Positions 23,841 to 36,690 are shown, counted from the stretch's first letter. The stretch: DNA of 64,000 nucleotides from Acheta domesticus (GCA_031308135.1 JAHLJT010000631.1:148682580-148746579), one strand, 5' to 3'. Numbers and translations are program-made. Notes: generated by a model not told the origin, from the letters alone.

Positions 23841-24013
23841 GGGGGTGTCATCAAAATCGAATGTCTCACGGTAATTCGCGTGTTTCTCAGTTGTGCCGCT
23901 AGGACTCGCATGATCGCGACTATCGAGCAGTGCGGACGATCATGCGACACCTATCTGCACAACGAGAACGACGCGTTATACCGTGAGATATTCCATTTTG
24001 ATGACACACCCCC
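23841..24013. mobile_element. MITE-like element, 173 bp, ~40-bp TIRs
   Basis: The left end GGGGGTGTCATCAAAATCGA and the reverse complement of the right end (GGGGGTGTGTCATCAAAATG) match and continue through TCTCACGGTA. The internal part is ~90 bases and non-coding. No clear duplication was identified. Confidence 0.6.
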
Positions 24014-24125
24014 ACGCGCCAAGAAAGAAAAACCGAAGTATATTTACAGTATCAAAAAGGTCAAAAATGTTGTTCTCTTATTATCAACAGAGAAATAAGT
24101 TTTGATTACCGACAAAATACACTAA

Positions 24126-25412
24126 GGGCCGAATTTATGAACCTCTGCCAGGGGCCTGCCAGGCCTAGCAGGCTGCCAGGGTTCGGTTTTGCGATCTATG
24201 AACGGCCCCCAGCGCTAGCTGGCCCCTAGCAAGCCCCCAGCAGCGGCATGCTGGTCCTGCCAGGGGTCCCCCAGCCTGCCCCCACATGTGATTTTACTCC
24301 CTCCGTGTGTTGTTGTGTTCTACTATATTCGTATTTTACCGACTTTGCATGATTTTTGGACCTTCTTCTTGATTTACGGCAACCTAGCACACGTTTTGGA
24401 CTTGTCAATCGGATATACAGCGAATTTTAGCTTTCTTTTTTGGACCGTTCTTTTTACATACGGCAACATAACCTGCAAGATTGACGTGAAATCTGATTAC
24501 GACACTGCTAACATTTTTTACATCAAGGTAATAGAATATAAAGCAAAGTTCTTATGTATCTTGTGGATTGAGGCTTGACTTTGAATATTAGTTGGTTTTT
24601 TTGCGGACATGGTATTGTTTCAGGATATGGATGATTTGTATGAATTTATAGAATTCGTGCAGGATGTTGTAGAGAGGGGGTGACGACTGCCACGTAGGTT
24701 CATTCGAAATTTGGCGAATCCATTAGAACATTTTTCTGAAAGGCAATTTCAGGAAAGGTAAAGATTTCAGAAAAGAACGATCGTAGAATTCCTGTACCCT
24801 TTAATGAATGCATTATTAAAGCCAGATAATCGCGGAAGACCGGTACCCGTGATGATAAAACTTTTGTCTCCGTGAAGGGCGGACTCTTCTTTTTCAACAT
24901 TTTTAATTCACACGAAACACTGGATAAGCACTCGCGAAACACTGGATAAACTGAACGAGACACGTTGATTCTATTCAATGGAAACAATGCTCGGACCACG
25001 CGGGACACGAAAACAAGAAGAAATAGGTGAATTCTTATACCAATCTCACACGGTGAAACTACTTGTGTATCAGAGTCATTTCATCGATAATAACGTGCAT
25101 AATACATTTATATAAAGGCACATATTTATAAAAGGGAATGTGGGTCGAAACAAACAATTCATTTAATTTATATTCATAATATTTGGACTGTAAATAATGG
25201 CTTTCGAATGCGTAATATTGGTACCACTCGCTCAGGCATTTCCTTGTTTCCAACAATGTTGCCAGTGCGCCTCCAAACTAGCCCCCAGAACGCTGCTACC
25301 TGGGAGAGAGGTAGGGGACGATTTCAAATTCCAGCCGCCCCCTTCCTCCCAACAAGCCCCCAGCTGGCAGACCCCTGGGAGCTCTGCTGGCAGACGTTTA
25401 TAAATATGACCC
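24126..25412. mobile_element. PIF/Harbinger-like non-autonomous DNA transposon (1287 bp)
   Basis: The termini GGGCCGAATTTATGAAC and GTTTATAAATATGACCC are inverted repeats flanked by TAA on both sides (24123-24125 and 25413-25415), the 3-bp TWA duplication typical of PIF/Harbinger. Inside each terminus lies a GC-rich subterminal block of CTGCCAG, CCCCAGC and GCAAGCCCCC repeats (24145-24280 and 25255-25400). The interior is AT-rich with no transposase or Myb/SANT frame, so it depends on an enzyme in trans. Confidence 0.75.
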
Positions 25413-25534
25413 TAAGTCGAGCCCACGGGAGCAAACTGATCTGATTCACGGAAAACCGAGCTGCCACGCGCCAGGAGGGCGGCCAGTCAGCTCCCGGTAG
25501 GCATTGAGAACGAATCTCGATTCAAAACATTCAT

Positions 25535-25831
25535 TCACCAGAAAACTGATTGTGGATTACGTATCTTAATGTATTGGTTCTCTTCCGTCTGCAGTGGCTC
25601 AATCTCATTCAGATCATCGGTGTCAATGTTGGATTCCTCAGAACTTTCATCATCGACATTAATTTCAATATCGCAGATTTCATTCTGCAGTTCATCCACT
25701 TTCCACATTTCAGTTTCCAGTTTTTTTACACCCTCAACATAATTGCTCCAATGCTCTACGCTTACATTTACGAATGCATCGTGAACGATACGTTCCATAT
25801 TATATAGGGAAAGTAATGTAATGCTGCGCAA
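25535..25831 (-). pseudogene. C-terminal tail of a DDE transposase (tentative)
   Basis: The minus frame holds ERIVHDAFVNVSVEHWSNYV, then VKKLETEMWKVDELQNE and an Asp/Glu/Ser-rich tail. The VSVEHWSN...VKKLE...MW pattern resembles the end of the insect DDE_3-type transposase whose middle is at 16510-16816. Its N-terminal side runs straight into the dispersed repeat, so only a fragment exists. Confidence 0.4.
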
Positions 25832-27280
25832 AAAAACGGCGGATTTTCGGCAGAAAAACTCTTATTACAAGGCTCTGGTCACGAAAAAGTGGATAAATTA
25901 AATTGCTAAATTAAGAAAAAGAACTCCTAACATGTGGTGCAGCCAGAATCCCTATTTTGTGGGTCCTTGATACTGAAAATCCAATTGAAAGTAAAACGTC
26001 CGTCCGTCCGTTTGTGAACAACGCTAGCGATTAAACCGTTCAGCCGATTTTCTCCAAAATTGATACTCCCCGATCGATATGAATGATCTCGCGGCCTCTT
26101 GAATTTTAAACCAATATTTTAATTTTGGAGGGTACTTTATAATGCCCGTGAGACATTTTCAAAAAATGGCGCCAACAATTTTGACAAAATTTTGTTGTTG
26201 GATAGTCTGAAGGTCATTTAAGAGAATGACGTAGGTCTCATGTCGGTTGAAAACTGAATTTTCGAAAATTGCAAAAGTTTCAATTTCTTTCGGCGTCTTC
26301 CTCCAACTATACAATTGCAGGTAGAGATTTTTCCTCCAAATAAAAGTTCTCCAAAGTGAATTCTTTCATTAAGGTCATGTACATTTTTTTTTAAAAAATT
26401 AGTAGTTTTTGCACTATTGCGTGCAATAGGTGCAATTTAAAAAAATTACAAAAACAAAATTTTCTCCAAAAGGGCACGAACTTTTTTCTTTAAATTTTTG
26501 GTAGGGATATTAATAAATGTAATCAATGAGATGACAAACGCCATATTGCTCTATTCTTTTGTTTTTTTCAAAAATTGCAAAAATGTCATTTTTTTGACTT
26601 GCCTCTCATGTCGTGAATATTTCCATTAGCATTGATTTGTTGACGCTATTATTTTAATGAGTACATGAGCTTTAAATAATGTGAAGTAACGTTTCTCGAG
26701 AACTCAAGAAGATTTTCTCAAAAAACGGCTCCAATTGTTTCTTTAAACCTTTGATAGGTATAGTGCCTAATGTATTTTATGAAATGACAAAAAGGCCATA
26801 TTGCGCTATTCTTTTGTTTTTTCAAAAATTGCAAAAATTAATTTGTTTGACTTGTCTCTCACGTCGTTAATATTCACATTAGCTTTGATTTGTTGACATT
26901 ATTATATTAAGGAGTACATGTGATTTAAATAATGTCAAGTAAAGTTTCTCGAAAACTCAACCATTTTCTGTGAAAAGTAGCTCAAAATTCCGCATTTTCA
27001 GAAACGCTCAAACGCCATTTTCTCATATATGGTTGCAAATTTATTCTTATAGTTAAACTTTTGTAACGGATAGTGCTAATTACACTCTTTAATATGACGT
27101 AAAGTTCATGTGGGGTATTTTTTGTTTTTTCAAAAATTAAATTAATGTAATTTTTTGAAAGATCGCTCACATTACCAGCAGTTTGTCAAGATTATTTTAT
27201 TTTTGAGGGTGAGTGCTTCAAATAAAGTATTTTGGAAACTCAAAACTTTTCTGTGAAAATGAGCTTCAAAGTTCGCATTT
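25800..27280 (-). repeat. Long dispersed repeat, inverted copy with tandem-like interior
   Basis: On the minus strand this carries the same ordered blocks as 16817-17350 (TTTTTCGTGACCAGAGCC, CACATGTTAGGAG, a GGACGGACGGACG run complementing 25998-26011, TTTAGTCGCTAGCGTTG). It continues through 26460-27250, where a ~300-bp unit containing CCATATTGCTCTATTCTTTT (26550) and CCATATTGCGCTATTCTTTT (26795) is repeated. Interior sequence of the 34875-36188 element matches this part. Confidence 0.6.
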
Positions 27281-27289
27281 TTAGTAGAG

Positions 27290-27740
27290 TTGGGCTTGTG
27301 CAATGCGAGTAGCGGTTGTCGCGCTTGTGTCGCCATCTGCCGCTTCTTCCGTTCCGGGAGGAACTTCCTGCCCCGGCCCGTGTGGTCAGTCAGTCCGCGT
27401 CGGTCGCTCGAGAAATGAGCTTTATGCTGCCCTTTGCCCTTCCTATAATCCTAACAAGTAGTACCGGGTCTTTAGTTTATCTTGCAACTCATGTCTGAGA
27501 GCACTTGCTCTTGGTTTGGTAATTTGGCAACCGCGTCTCTTTTACACCTTTCAAGACAGCCGTGCCTGGCACGTCGGGACAGCAGAGGAGGTAACCGTCA
27601 GGTCATAAGCTGCAGCAAGTTTCCTGTTTCTTTGTTGATCCCATTCAAGAGTGTCGGCGGGCAGGTACACGGCTCTCATGCCGAAATCATTGCACGCTGC
27701 ACAGAGTGGGTGGGGTGGGCTGAGGCATGAGCGTTGAAAC
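27290..27740. other. GC-richer unassigned island
   Basis: About 450 bases are noticeably less AT-rich than their surroundings. They contain CGCCATCTGCCGCTTCTTCC and several short open frames on both strands, but no motif identifies a product. It could be an old LTR or promoter fragment; the sequence does not decide. Confidence 0.35.
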
Positions 27741-28840
27741 AAAACGTCTCTTTAAGCAATTCTGCCCAGTATGCTGAAGAAACAAAACTGTAATATTAAT
27801 GTGGAGGGGAGTTATTGATTTATTTACAGCAACGTAACAATAATTATTTAAGTAAAGCCAGCTCAGAGAGAAATCGAAAAGATATATCGTGAAATATTAC
27901 CGCCTAGCTCTTCATTTTATAACAATAATAATAATAATAATGTATTATTATTGTTATGGAATCTGTATATTAAGCAAATAAGAAAACTTTAGTAACAGAC
28001 AATAAACATATCTAAAAATGTTATGAGAGTAATTACCGCAGAGGCCGAAAGTTAAAAATCGAGGTGGAGCATAGCGGAGCCGAGATTTTTAATTTGGACG
28101 AGGCAGTAATAACACTGTAACATTTTATGGTATGTTCAGCATTTTATCGATCAATCTCACAATTTATGCGAAAATGTATATTACTGCGATAGTAAACATA
28201 TGAGTTCTGTTGTTGCGGCATGTTACTATGATATTGTGAGGTATTGCTTGCGATATATCTATTTAAACAATATTCGTATACTGTAGTTTGAAAAAAGATG
28301 GATACAAATAATTCTCCTGAAGTTAAAGATAACTAAAGAAATGATGTTCGGTGAGGAAGTTGGCGCGTCGATTTCCAGTGGCGACACCTCAGGTCGTCAG
28401 TAAATATGATTACCGAAGAAGAGTTTCATTTGATGGAATGCGAGGAAAATGACATTAATTTACCTAAAACATTTTAACTGCACTATTAAAACCTATTACA
28501 ATGAACAATAATTATCTCAAAAACTAATATGAGTTACTTTTATTCTGAATTATTTGAATATGATTTGTTTTCTACACCGACTTGTTTCTTTCTTAAGAAA
28601 CATTTGACTTGCGATGAATCAATGGTTGTTTATTCACGTTGCCAAAGATGTTAAAACCCGATGCTAAGGATGTTAAATTGCTTAACATACAGATAGGTAC
28701 ACGCCTGTAGGGTTGCATGTTAAAATGGGCTAAAGACGCATGTGACCGATAAAATTATTAAAAATACTAATAAAATGTAACTAAGTATTACATTAATAAT
28801 TATTGAAAATAATTAATAAAAGTAATAATATATAATTATC
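27741..28840. other. Unassigned AT-rich region with hairpins
   Basis: It holds an AAT-rich palindrome (about 27918-27960, AACAATAATAAT against ATTATTATTGTT) and a longer imperfect hairpin at 28033-28112 in which TTACCGCAGAGGCCGAAAGT is opposed by GGACGAGGCAGTAA. No gene is recognised. Confidence 0.5.
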
Positions 28841-28854
28841 TTAAAAGACAAAAA

Positions 28855-29090
28855 ACTGACAGTCGAGTAAATGCTCAAAGTGACCACCATTTATGAAGAG
28901 ACAGGCGTTTACTCTTTTCAGCGTAGTGGCTGCAGTACGTTGAAGAGTAACAAGGACGTGCTTTCTCTTTCTTCCAACTAAAATTAGACACATTCTCTCA
29001 GCCCGAAATCTGAGGGCACGCGACCGGGCTTCGCTAAAAGTGAAAGGGCGTCGAAGGTATTTCACGCGTTGCCAAATTGGCAAAACAAGA
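28855..29090 (-). pseudogene. Transposase C-terminal fragment (tentative)
   Basis: The minus frame ends with LKRVNACLFINGGHFEHLL followed by a short extension. A GGHFEHLL-type terminus is common at the end of insect Tc1/mariner-like transposases. The upstream part is not recognisable. The assignment rests on one short motif. Confidence 0.3.
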
Positions 29091-29214
29091 GTTGGTGTTT
29101 CCAGACCTGGGTTGCAAGATACGATAAAGACCCGGTACTAAAACGCAATTTTCATTAAAACGGCACGTAAGTTTTAAAAGAAAATTGCCATTTATGACTA
29201 GGTGTTTGTGCACT

Positions 29215-29462
29215 TTAATATTCTAAAATTAATATTTCCGTTCCACCAATAGGAAACCGAAAAATTAAGAAAATGACAAAAAAATGTACTTTTGGCGGTG
29301 ATAGATGGCAGCTGGCAAGAAAGAGTATGTGGCAATTCCAAATAGCTAGCAAATACCCAAGGAGACTGAAAACGAATACGGGAAAGTCTGTGCCATTCTG
29401 TAGGACCGCTAGTTTTAATTGCAACTAGTAGTGCTACAGAATGGCGCAGACTCTCCCGTATT
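29215..29462. repeat. Two facing ends of the GTGGTGCTACAG TIR family
   Basis: 29215-29410 matches the right TIR (TTAATATTTCCGTTC, TTTTGGCGGTGATAGATGGC, CATTCTGTAGGACCGCTAG). After about 12 bases a left-type end starts (CTAGTAGTGCTACAGAATGG, 29427-29462) and is cut off by the satellite. They represent two separate copies abutting. Confidence 0.65.
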
Positions 29463-30270
29463 AGTTTTCTATTTATGTGTATATTATGTTCTTAGCTTGG
29501 TTCGATTGTGCTCGTTGGTTCTCTCTACAAACGTATTTGAATTTCTGGTATGGTTGAATATGTTTCAGTTTTTAACAATTATTTTTCTGTAAACGGCAAC
29601 GGCAAATAATTTATGTTTGTTATAAACAATTAGTGTACAATGTGTGTTATTCATGGTCTTGGTTTGGTTCGATTGTGCTCGTTGCTTCTCTTTACAAACG
29701 TATTTGAATTTCTGGTATGGTTGAATATGTTTCAGTTTTTAACAATTATTTTTCCGCAAACGATAACGGCAAATAATTTGTGTTTGTTATAAACAAATAC
29801 TATATAATGTGTATTAATCATGTTCTTGGTTTGGTTCGAGTGTGCTCGTTTGTTCTCTCTACAAACGTATTTGAATTTCTCGCATGGTTGAATATGTTTC
29901 AGTTTTTAACAATTATTTTTCTGTAAACGGCAACGGGAAATAATTTGTGTTTGTTATAAACAAATACTATATAATGTGTATTAATTATGTTCTTAGCTTG
30001 ATTCGATTGTGCTCGTTGGTTCTCTCTACAAACGTATTTGAATTTCTGGTATGGTTGAATATGTTTCAGTTTTTAACAATTATTTTTCCGTAAACGGCAA
30101 CGGCAAATAATTTGTGTTTGTTATAAACAAATACTATATAATGTGTATTAATTATGTTGTTGGCTTGGTTCGAGTGTGCTCGAGTGTGCTCTCTACAAAC
30201 GTATTTGAATTTCTGGTATGGTTGAATATGTTTGTTTTTAACAATTATTTTTCCTTAAACGGCCACGGCA
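29463..30270 (+). repeat. 167-bp satellite, about 4.8 copies
   Basis: The landmark TTCGATTGTGCTCG/TTCGAGTGTGCTCG recurs at 29501, 29668, 29835, 30002 and 30169, giving an exact 167-base period. Each unit contains TACAAACGTATTTGAATTTC, ATATGTTTCAGTTTTTAAC and TTTGTGTTTGTTATAAAC. About 1.5 further units lie inverted at 45480-45715. Confidence 0.9.
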
Positions 30271-30318
30271 TTTAATTTGTGTTTTGTGTACCCGTTTGTT
30301 CCACAATTACTTTTATTT

Positions 30319-31214
30319 GTACAGTTTTGGAAACAAAAATTGATCGCGGCCGTCTGCGGCTAAGTTCAGCTTGTGCACGGCCTGGTCATGACGAAACGTC
30401 GCAGGCGGAGCCTCACAAACTTACGCAGCCAATCTCAACACGGGGGGAGTGACCTAACAAACTTAACGTCGTACAAAATGGCGGGCGTCGCTAGTTCCGA
30501 TGTGAAAATATTTTCAAATAAAAATACAAGGAATGAAACACTTTTACGAACATTAAAGTAAATTTATTCAAATATATATGAACACATACATTTATCCACT
30601 ATTAACACAATTCTTTTTGAAGAAATTACGGTGATGTGAGATAAAATAACACTAATTTTAGACAAATTACTTTCTTATACGCATTCTAATTCCAGTATTG
30701 TTGTTCATACACAATCCATGAACTTTATCAAATGTCCAGATTTTTTCCATAAGAAAAACTATTATGATTGCACATTTTCAAGTGTTCATAAGTGATTCTA
30801 AAAGTTGCAAAAATTGCAAAATACTGGCTTTCTGCATTCGATAGAACATTTCTAGGGAACCATTTCAATACAAGACAAAATTCAAAGACCAATTGTATAT
30901 TTATTATTAAAGCAACAATTAAACTAGATATTAAGCAATCAATTTGCATCTCTTTCAGTTTCCATATTTTGCAATATTTCTTTACTCTCTCATCTCAATT
31001 GCCTTTCAACAAGTTGCGAAATTCCGCAATCCGATCGGCGCTATCACCTTTCCTTACGCAATTGTTTATAGGAAATTAGCATCTCATGCCAACCCTCATT
31101 TGTTTTACAGACAATCCGGTCGCTCTTGGCAGTCAAGTATATGGTTTAGTTCGTTTTGCAGTGTCTCGCTTTCCGCCGATTATATTGTATTAACGATTTC
31201 TGACTTAACGGCAA
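30319..31214 (+). repeat. Left arm of a long inverted repeat
   Basis: From GTACAGTTTTGGAAACAAAA to GACTTAACGGCAAA this matches the reverse complement of 39590-40690. Shared blocks include TTGATCGCGGCCGTCTG, ACGTCGCAGGCGGAGCC, TACAAAATGGCGGGCGTCGC and ATCGGCGCTATCACCTTTCC. A 73-74-codon frame is conserved in both arms (30728-30949 minus here) but matches no protein I know, and may only reflect nucleotide similarity. Confidence 0.85.
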
Positions 31215-33851
31215 ATCAATGAAAATTTCTGCAAATGAACTATTGCTCATTTTTATCTTTCAACATTTTCTTAAGATTCTTAATACTTTGTTTGAACTGT
31301 CGTTCCGATATTATAATTTGTCTGGTTATAAATAAATTATCAAAACGCCGAAATTGTTGCCCTGCGAATGTGAAAGTAAAATTTCACTGCGTGTTTGTCT
31401 ATATTTCAGTCAATGGTGCCAACTGCACGCCGATATCTTTATCGTCTAGTGATGAAATCTATTATAAACCAATTATTTTGAAAAATGCATTTTGATGGAG
31501 CGGTGGCACATACTATATTATTACTAATTAAAACTTTTGTATCAAGAAGTTTATCTATCGCATTGTTTTCTTGATTGTTTGAAGTGCCTGTTTGAGCTAA
31601 CCAGATGAAAGTTTTAATTCCATCTGTTTCTCTATTACCGTCAAAATTGCAGCAAATATTAGACGGTAATTCGAGACTGCTGCCGAAATTCGCAGTGCGA
31701 TGTAAGGAATTATTTCTAAACACCCTAATGATACATTCTGGAGCTTCATATTTTCGATTATTATTAATAATAATTAATAACTAGCCAAGTTTGAATATAG
31801 ATAATTTTAACATTTATTCCACGATACAAGTGTTGTGTAGCAGAGATATTCTTTGAAACATTTTTAATTTTGCAGAAATTGAACAATATTTGATTTTTTA
31901 ATAGAACTACATAGATTTTTTTACTGAAATGATTAGATTATTTGAAGAGGAATACAATATCTTGGTTGTAACTGACTTAAAAGAAATATAGAGTAACAAA
32001 TATTTTACCTAAACTTGCTTTGAAATTATGAACAGTTGTTGGTACGGGAAATATTTGCCTTGAGACGCCAGTGCGTCGATCGTTTTTGGGACACTTGGCC
32101 TTGGCGGTGCCGCGACCTTTAGACTGCAATGGTAGGAAAGTGATGGGATGTATGCGTGCATAATATAATCTTGGCAGGGAATGCTTAGAAATGGACATCA
32201 ATGTTAAAAAAGTCGAAAAGAACGATGTAAGAAACTGTCAGCTTAAGAAAGAAAATATTAAAGCCATTTTCAGACCTAACAAGTATTGACCTTAATTTGT
32301 AACGGCGACAGAAACAAGCCTACATTTTAAAACATTTCAAGTAGAAGGCAAGGGATCAATAGGTTAAGATGTTTTACAGCAATATCTCGAGATAATTAAA
32401 CAGAACATAGATTGGCTGCCAGTTTCTAATATTGTTTATTGTTAATATACTTCTTCCTTTATTCATTAATATATCAAATGTATAAAAAGAAAACAAATTG
32501 TGTATTGTAGAACTACTATTCTGAAATATATTTTCAGCATGACTGTTGCCTCGCACTTTTACTAATATATCAAGGAGAATTTTGAACAAAGAAAATTCAA
32601 ACCAATTGTTTGTCGGTCGACCGCCCGCATGCCCGATATATAGGTAAATTGCAAAAAAGAAGGATTTTAATATATTGTGCTATTATTCTTACTTTCACAA
32701 AAATAAAATTATTTTTATATCGTAGACCGTCAAAACCTACCATGAAAATGCGCTCGTAAAATAAAATGCTCACCATCAACAGAAATGCATTAAAGAAGTT
32801 TCCTCGGGAAGGAAATCACGCATCAACAAAGATTTCTAGCGACTGGAATTCATTTCCGCGTTGAACTGTTACCCATTCATTAGAAGAAAATCAATTGTGG
32901 GACAACAGTTTATTAAGAATTTAAACCAAAACAAACCGCTACTTTTTATCGGGGATGTATAAAACTGCATTATTCTTTTTATTATCTGTTCAACAGTTTT
33001 TGTGTATATATCCAAGCAATATACTGGGAGTCCCACCAACTAAGGGACACTCCCTAACTTCTAAATCTAAACGGTTCCCGATATCGAAATGCGGTTTTCG
33101 CTCAACAATGCGAATCATGGGGCAAGCAATTTGCCGTGGAGATATTGTTCGAAATATTTTTAGTTTTTGAGAAATTTAAAAACCTTTGAGTTTTTAAATG
33201 CAATCATGTATTTTTCTCATTAGCATTAGAGAGATCATAAATAGACGAATACAATGATGTAACATATATTAATGTTTTGATAGTATTTTGAGTATAAAAA
33301 TATACTTTCTGACATGTGATTTTAAATTAAATACTTGAGATTTCAGGAAAAAACTACACGTTTCGTTTAAAATCTCATGTCAGAATGTATAATTTTCTAC
33401 ACAAAATACTATAAAATATTAGCATATGTTACATCATTGCATTCCTCTTACAATCTATTGCTAGTGAGAAAATATATGGTTCCCTTAAGAAAAACTAAAG
33501 ATTATTCAATTTCTCCAAAACTAAAATACTTCATACAATATCTCTACACCATTTCTCTTTTGTCTTGAACCATGATTATACATTCTTGAGAGAAAACTCT
33601 ATTTCAACATTGAAAACCGTTTAGAAGTTTTGGGGATGGTCAATAGTTAGTGGGACTCCCTTAAATAGGACTAGTTAGTGAGATGTATTTCAATAATTCA
33701 AGTTTTAATTCCGTTTGATAGAAGATACCACACATCAGAATTATTTGTAATTGTCTAAATATATTGGAGCCATTTTAAACATTGTCCGCAATTTCGCACA
33801 ATAACTTACACAAGCAATTTAAATACGTTAGTTTATGTATGAAATTAAAAG

Positions 33852-33926
33852 GTGTATTCGTTTGGCTCAGTGGTAGAATCCTTTCTTCCAGAACCCTAGG
33901 CTACAGGATCGAATCTGGTGCTTGCC
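33852..33926 (+). repeat. tRNA-Gly-like sequence (SINE head or pseudogene)
   Basis: TTGGCTCAGTGGTAGAATCC matches an A box of glycine-tRNA style, and GGATCGAATCTGG about 40 bases on matches a B box. The acceptor stem does not pair convincingly. Confidence 0.5.
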
Positions 33927-34571
33927 CGGAATTGGTTTGCTTATCAGTGATTTGTTTTTGTCAAATTAACTGTATTACAAAACTGTCTCCATAGCGTAAA
34001 TATATTATTTTGATTTTAAAACAAGGTGACCGTGAAAAGGGCTTTTTATCTTTCTATGAAATATTTGTTTTTTACTCCCCAAATTTGATTAGAATATTTT
34101 ATATTAATTGTTTATTCATAAATCTCTTATTCTAGGAAATACAAGGAAGACATTAATAAGAAAACCAAAAGTCCTGGTTTACTAATGCGATAATTCGCTC
34201 TGGCAGGGCTTGGCTATGGTGAGCCATGTCGAATATTGAAAACGGAGTAGTTCAATTTGCTTAGCCGCGAGTGAAAATATTGATTTTTCTTTCTTACAAA
34301 ACGGCAACGCCGCAGGGCCCCTTATCTCATTTTGACCTGGAATCGACAACACGGAAGTACTGCGAAGAATGCAATTTAAGATCATATTACTTTGATCTGA
34401 TTGCTGCACGTCCAGACAACCTATTACCATTATTTTATAATTGCTGGTTTGCATTCTTTTTTCGCAATCGTGAATTTTGCTTACATTATACATAACTTTG
34501 ACAAGACAAATGTATAATTTTGCAATTTAGTTAATTTGTTTGTAATGTAGATTGAAAACAAAAGCTACGAA

Positions 34572-34645
34572 GACTATGACTCGAGCCCGCTGCTTCCTGA
34601 GTCCTAGAGAAACACTTTGACACTGAGCCATTCATTCGCTCTTCT
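34572..34645 (-). repeat. tRNA-derived sequence
   Basis: The minus strand has ATGGCTCAGTGTCAAAGTG (A box) and GGGCTCGAGTCATAG (B box) at tRNA-like spacing. The structure is degenerate. Confidence 0.45.
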
Positions 34646-34874
34646 CACACTCTTCTTATAACAACACATTTCATATTTTAAAAAACTTGAAAGCAACAAT
34701 ACGTTTGCAAAAATTAATGTCAATTCAGTTTTGTAGGCAAGAATCACGGAAGTCTTTTACCTCTGTACTACTACTATTTTGCTCCCAATAAACGTTGAAG
34801 TATTTTATACGTACTCCAATAAAATAAATGTAATCTTCATAGTTCGATCTATAGAACTTAGATTTTTAAAAAAA

Positions 34875-36188
34875 GTAGTGGTGCTACAGAATGGCTCAGA
34901 CTTTACTGTATTAGCTTTCTATTTCCTTTGGTCTCGGCTAGCTATTCGGACTTGACACATACTCTTGCCAGCTGACATCTATCGTCGCCCAAAGTACACT
35001 TTTTTTTAAAGTTTCTTCATTTTTCGATTTCCTAATAGCAGAACGGAAATATTATTTAAAGAATATTAAAGAACAGTAAAATCTCGTCCTAACTGGCAAT
35101 TTTCTTTGAAAAATTTCGAGCCGTTTTTAAGGAAATGGCGTTTAAGCGCTACTGTAAATGCGAAATTTTAAGCTCTTTTTTGACAGAAAATTTTTGAATT
35201 TTCAAAAAACATCATCCGACGTCATTTGAAGTATACCAACTAACAAATACAACACTGTTTACAAACTGCTGGAAATGTGCATATTGAGGGTGTAAGAGAT
35301 GTTTTCAAAAAAAATATATTTGTCTATTTTTTTAAAAATCGAAAATATACCCCAAATTGAACTTGGCTTCATAGCACTATCCGTTCAATTAGCACTATCC
35401 GTGCAATTAGCACTATCCGTTCGAAAAGTATGAAAAAAAATATGGACCCATTTATGAGAAAATGGCATTTGAGCGTATTAGGAGTTTGGTTTCACAGAAA
35501 ACAATTGAGTTTTTGAGAAAGTTTATTTGACTTCATTTAAAGCACATGTACTCATAAATATAATAATATGAACAAATCACCTATTGTAATCTCAAATCGC
35601 TAATTTAATATTAATGACGGGAGAGATTCAGGTCAAAAAATTTCATTTTCGTAATTTTTGAGAAAACAAAAGAATAGAGCAATATGGTGTATATGTCATG
35701 TTATAGAGTACATTAGGCACTATCCTTACCAAATGTTTAAAGAAAAAAATTGGAGCCGTTTTGGAGAAAATCTTGTTTTCACGTCATATTTCCCACAATT
35801 TGTAAACATTATTGTAATTGTGAGGTAAAGTGCTTCTTATAACTTTAAATAAAGTTTTTCGAAAACTCAAAAAATTTCTGTGAAAAAGAGCTTCAAATTT
35901 CGAATTTAGAGTATTGCCTAAACGTCATTTTCTTAAAAACGGCTCCAAATTTTCTAAAAAAATCGTCATTTATGACGAAGTTTTGCTGTTCTTTAATATT
36001 CGTAAAATAATATTTCCGTTCTACATTTACGAAACCGAAAAATTAAGAAAATATAAAAAAAAATGTAATTTGGGCGGCGATGGATGGCAGCTGGCAAAAG
36101 CATATGGCCAGTCCGTATAGCTAGCCGAGACCAAAATATACTAGAAAACTAATACGGAAAAGTTCCTGCCGTTCTGTACCATCACGTT
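34875..36188. mobile_element. Long-TIR non-autonomous DNA element (~1.31 kb)
   Basis: The left terminus (GTAGTGGTGCTACAGAATGG, then GTCTCGGCTAGCTATTCGG and GCCAGCTGACATCTATCGTC) is repeated inverted at the right (GGCGGCGATGGATGGCAGCT, TAGCTAGCCGAGACC, GTTCTGTACCATCACG). Each TIR is about 190 bases (34875-35065, 35995-36188). The interior is non-coding and shares blocks with 25800-27250. Fragments or larger relatives occur at 620-840, 29215-29462 and 48139-61529. No convincing target duplication was found, so the family is unassigned. Confidence 0.75.
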
Positions 36189-36493
36189 TTCATTTATATT
36201 GCAAAGTACAGCTATAATTGATACCATTAATACGAGAAGTCTTAGTTTTAAGGCCATTTTAAAACACAAAGCAGAATGCTATGTATAAGTTAATTAGGAA
36301 TTTTACGCTAAATACAAAGAAAAAATTAAGAGTAACAAAAAAAAACTGACGAGATGGAACATTTTTGGTAATTTCTGTGGTGGCAGCAGTATTTTTTTCT
36401 TTCGTTTTTACAGAGTTGAAATCTATAAGAAAATGTATAAAAATCCTATGGAGTTTTTTTTACTTGCAGACCATGTGTAATAAAATGAAAGTG

Positions 36494-36690
36494 ACGGCTC
36501 CGTGGCCGAGACTGCTAAGGCAGTAGTGCCGTAGTGGTCTTGGACCGTGAGGTCACGGGTTCGCGTCCTTTCACCGCCTCTCATCACCATATCGTGTCAT
36601 CGTCATTTCATAACGTTACTCCCAATAGTGGTCGCTAATGACAGAGTAGTTGATGCGACCTTAAACAACAACAACAACAACAACAACAAA
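36494..36690 (+). mobile_element. tRNA-derived SINE with (CAA)n tail
   Basis: The head has GTGGCCGAGACTGCTAAGGC (leucine/serine-tRNA-like A box, with a long variable region) and GGTTCGCGTCC (B box). A ~90-base unrelated body follows, then (CAA)7-8 at 36666-36689. Head, body and simple-repeat tail together are standard SINE architecture. Confidence 0.75.

Larger units (their letters stand above)
31215..34874. other. Unassigned AT-rich region
   Basis: No gene is recognised in about 3.6 kb. Two tRNA-like segments are listed separately. 33300-33360 and 33360-33400 hold a weak inverted pair (CTGACATGTGATTTTAAA / TTTAAAATCTCATGTCAG). The remaining small frames have no identifiable motif. Confidence 0.5.

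Noticed and set aside
30728..30949. Conserved 73-74-codon frame in both inverted-repeat arms
   Set aside because: Conservation is fully explained by the nucleotide identity of the arms. No known motif or codon-position bias could be shown.
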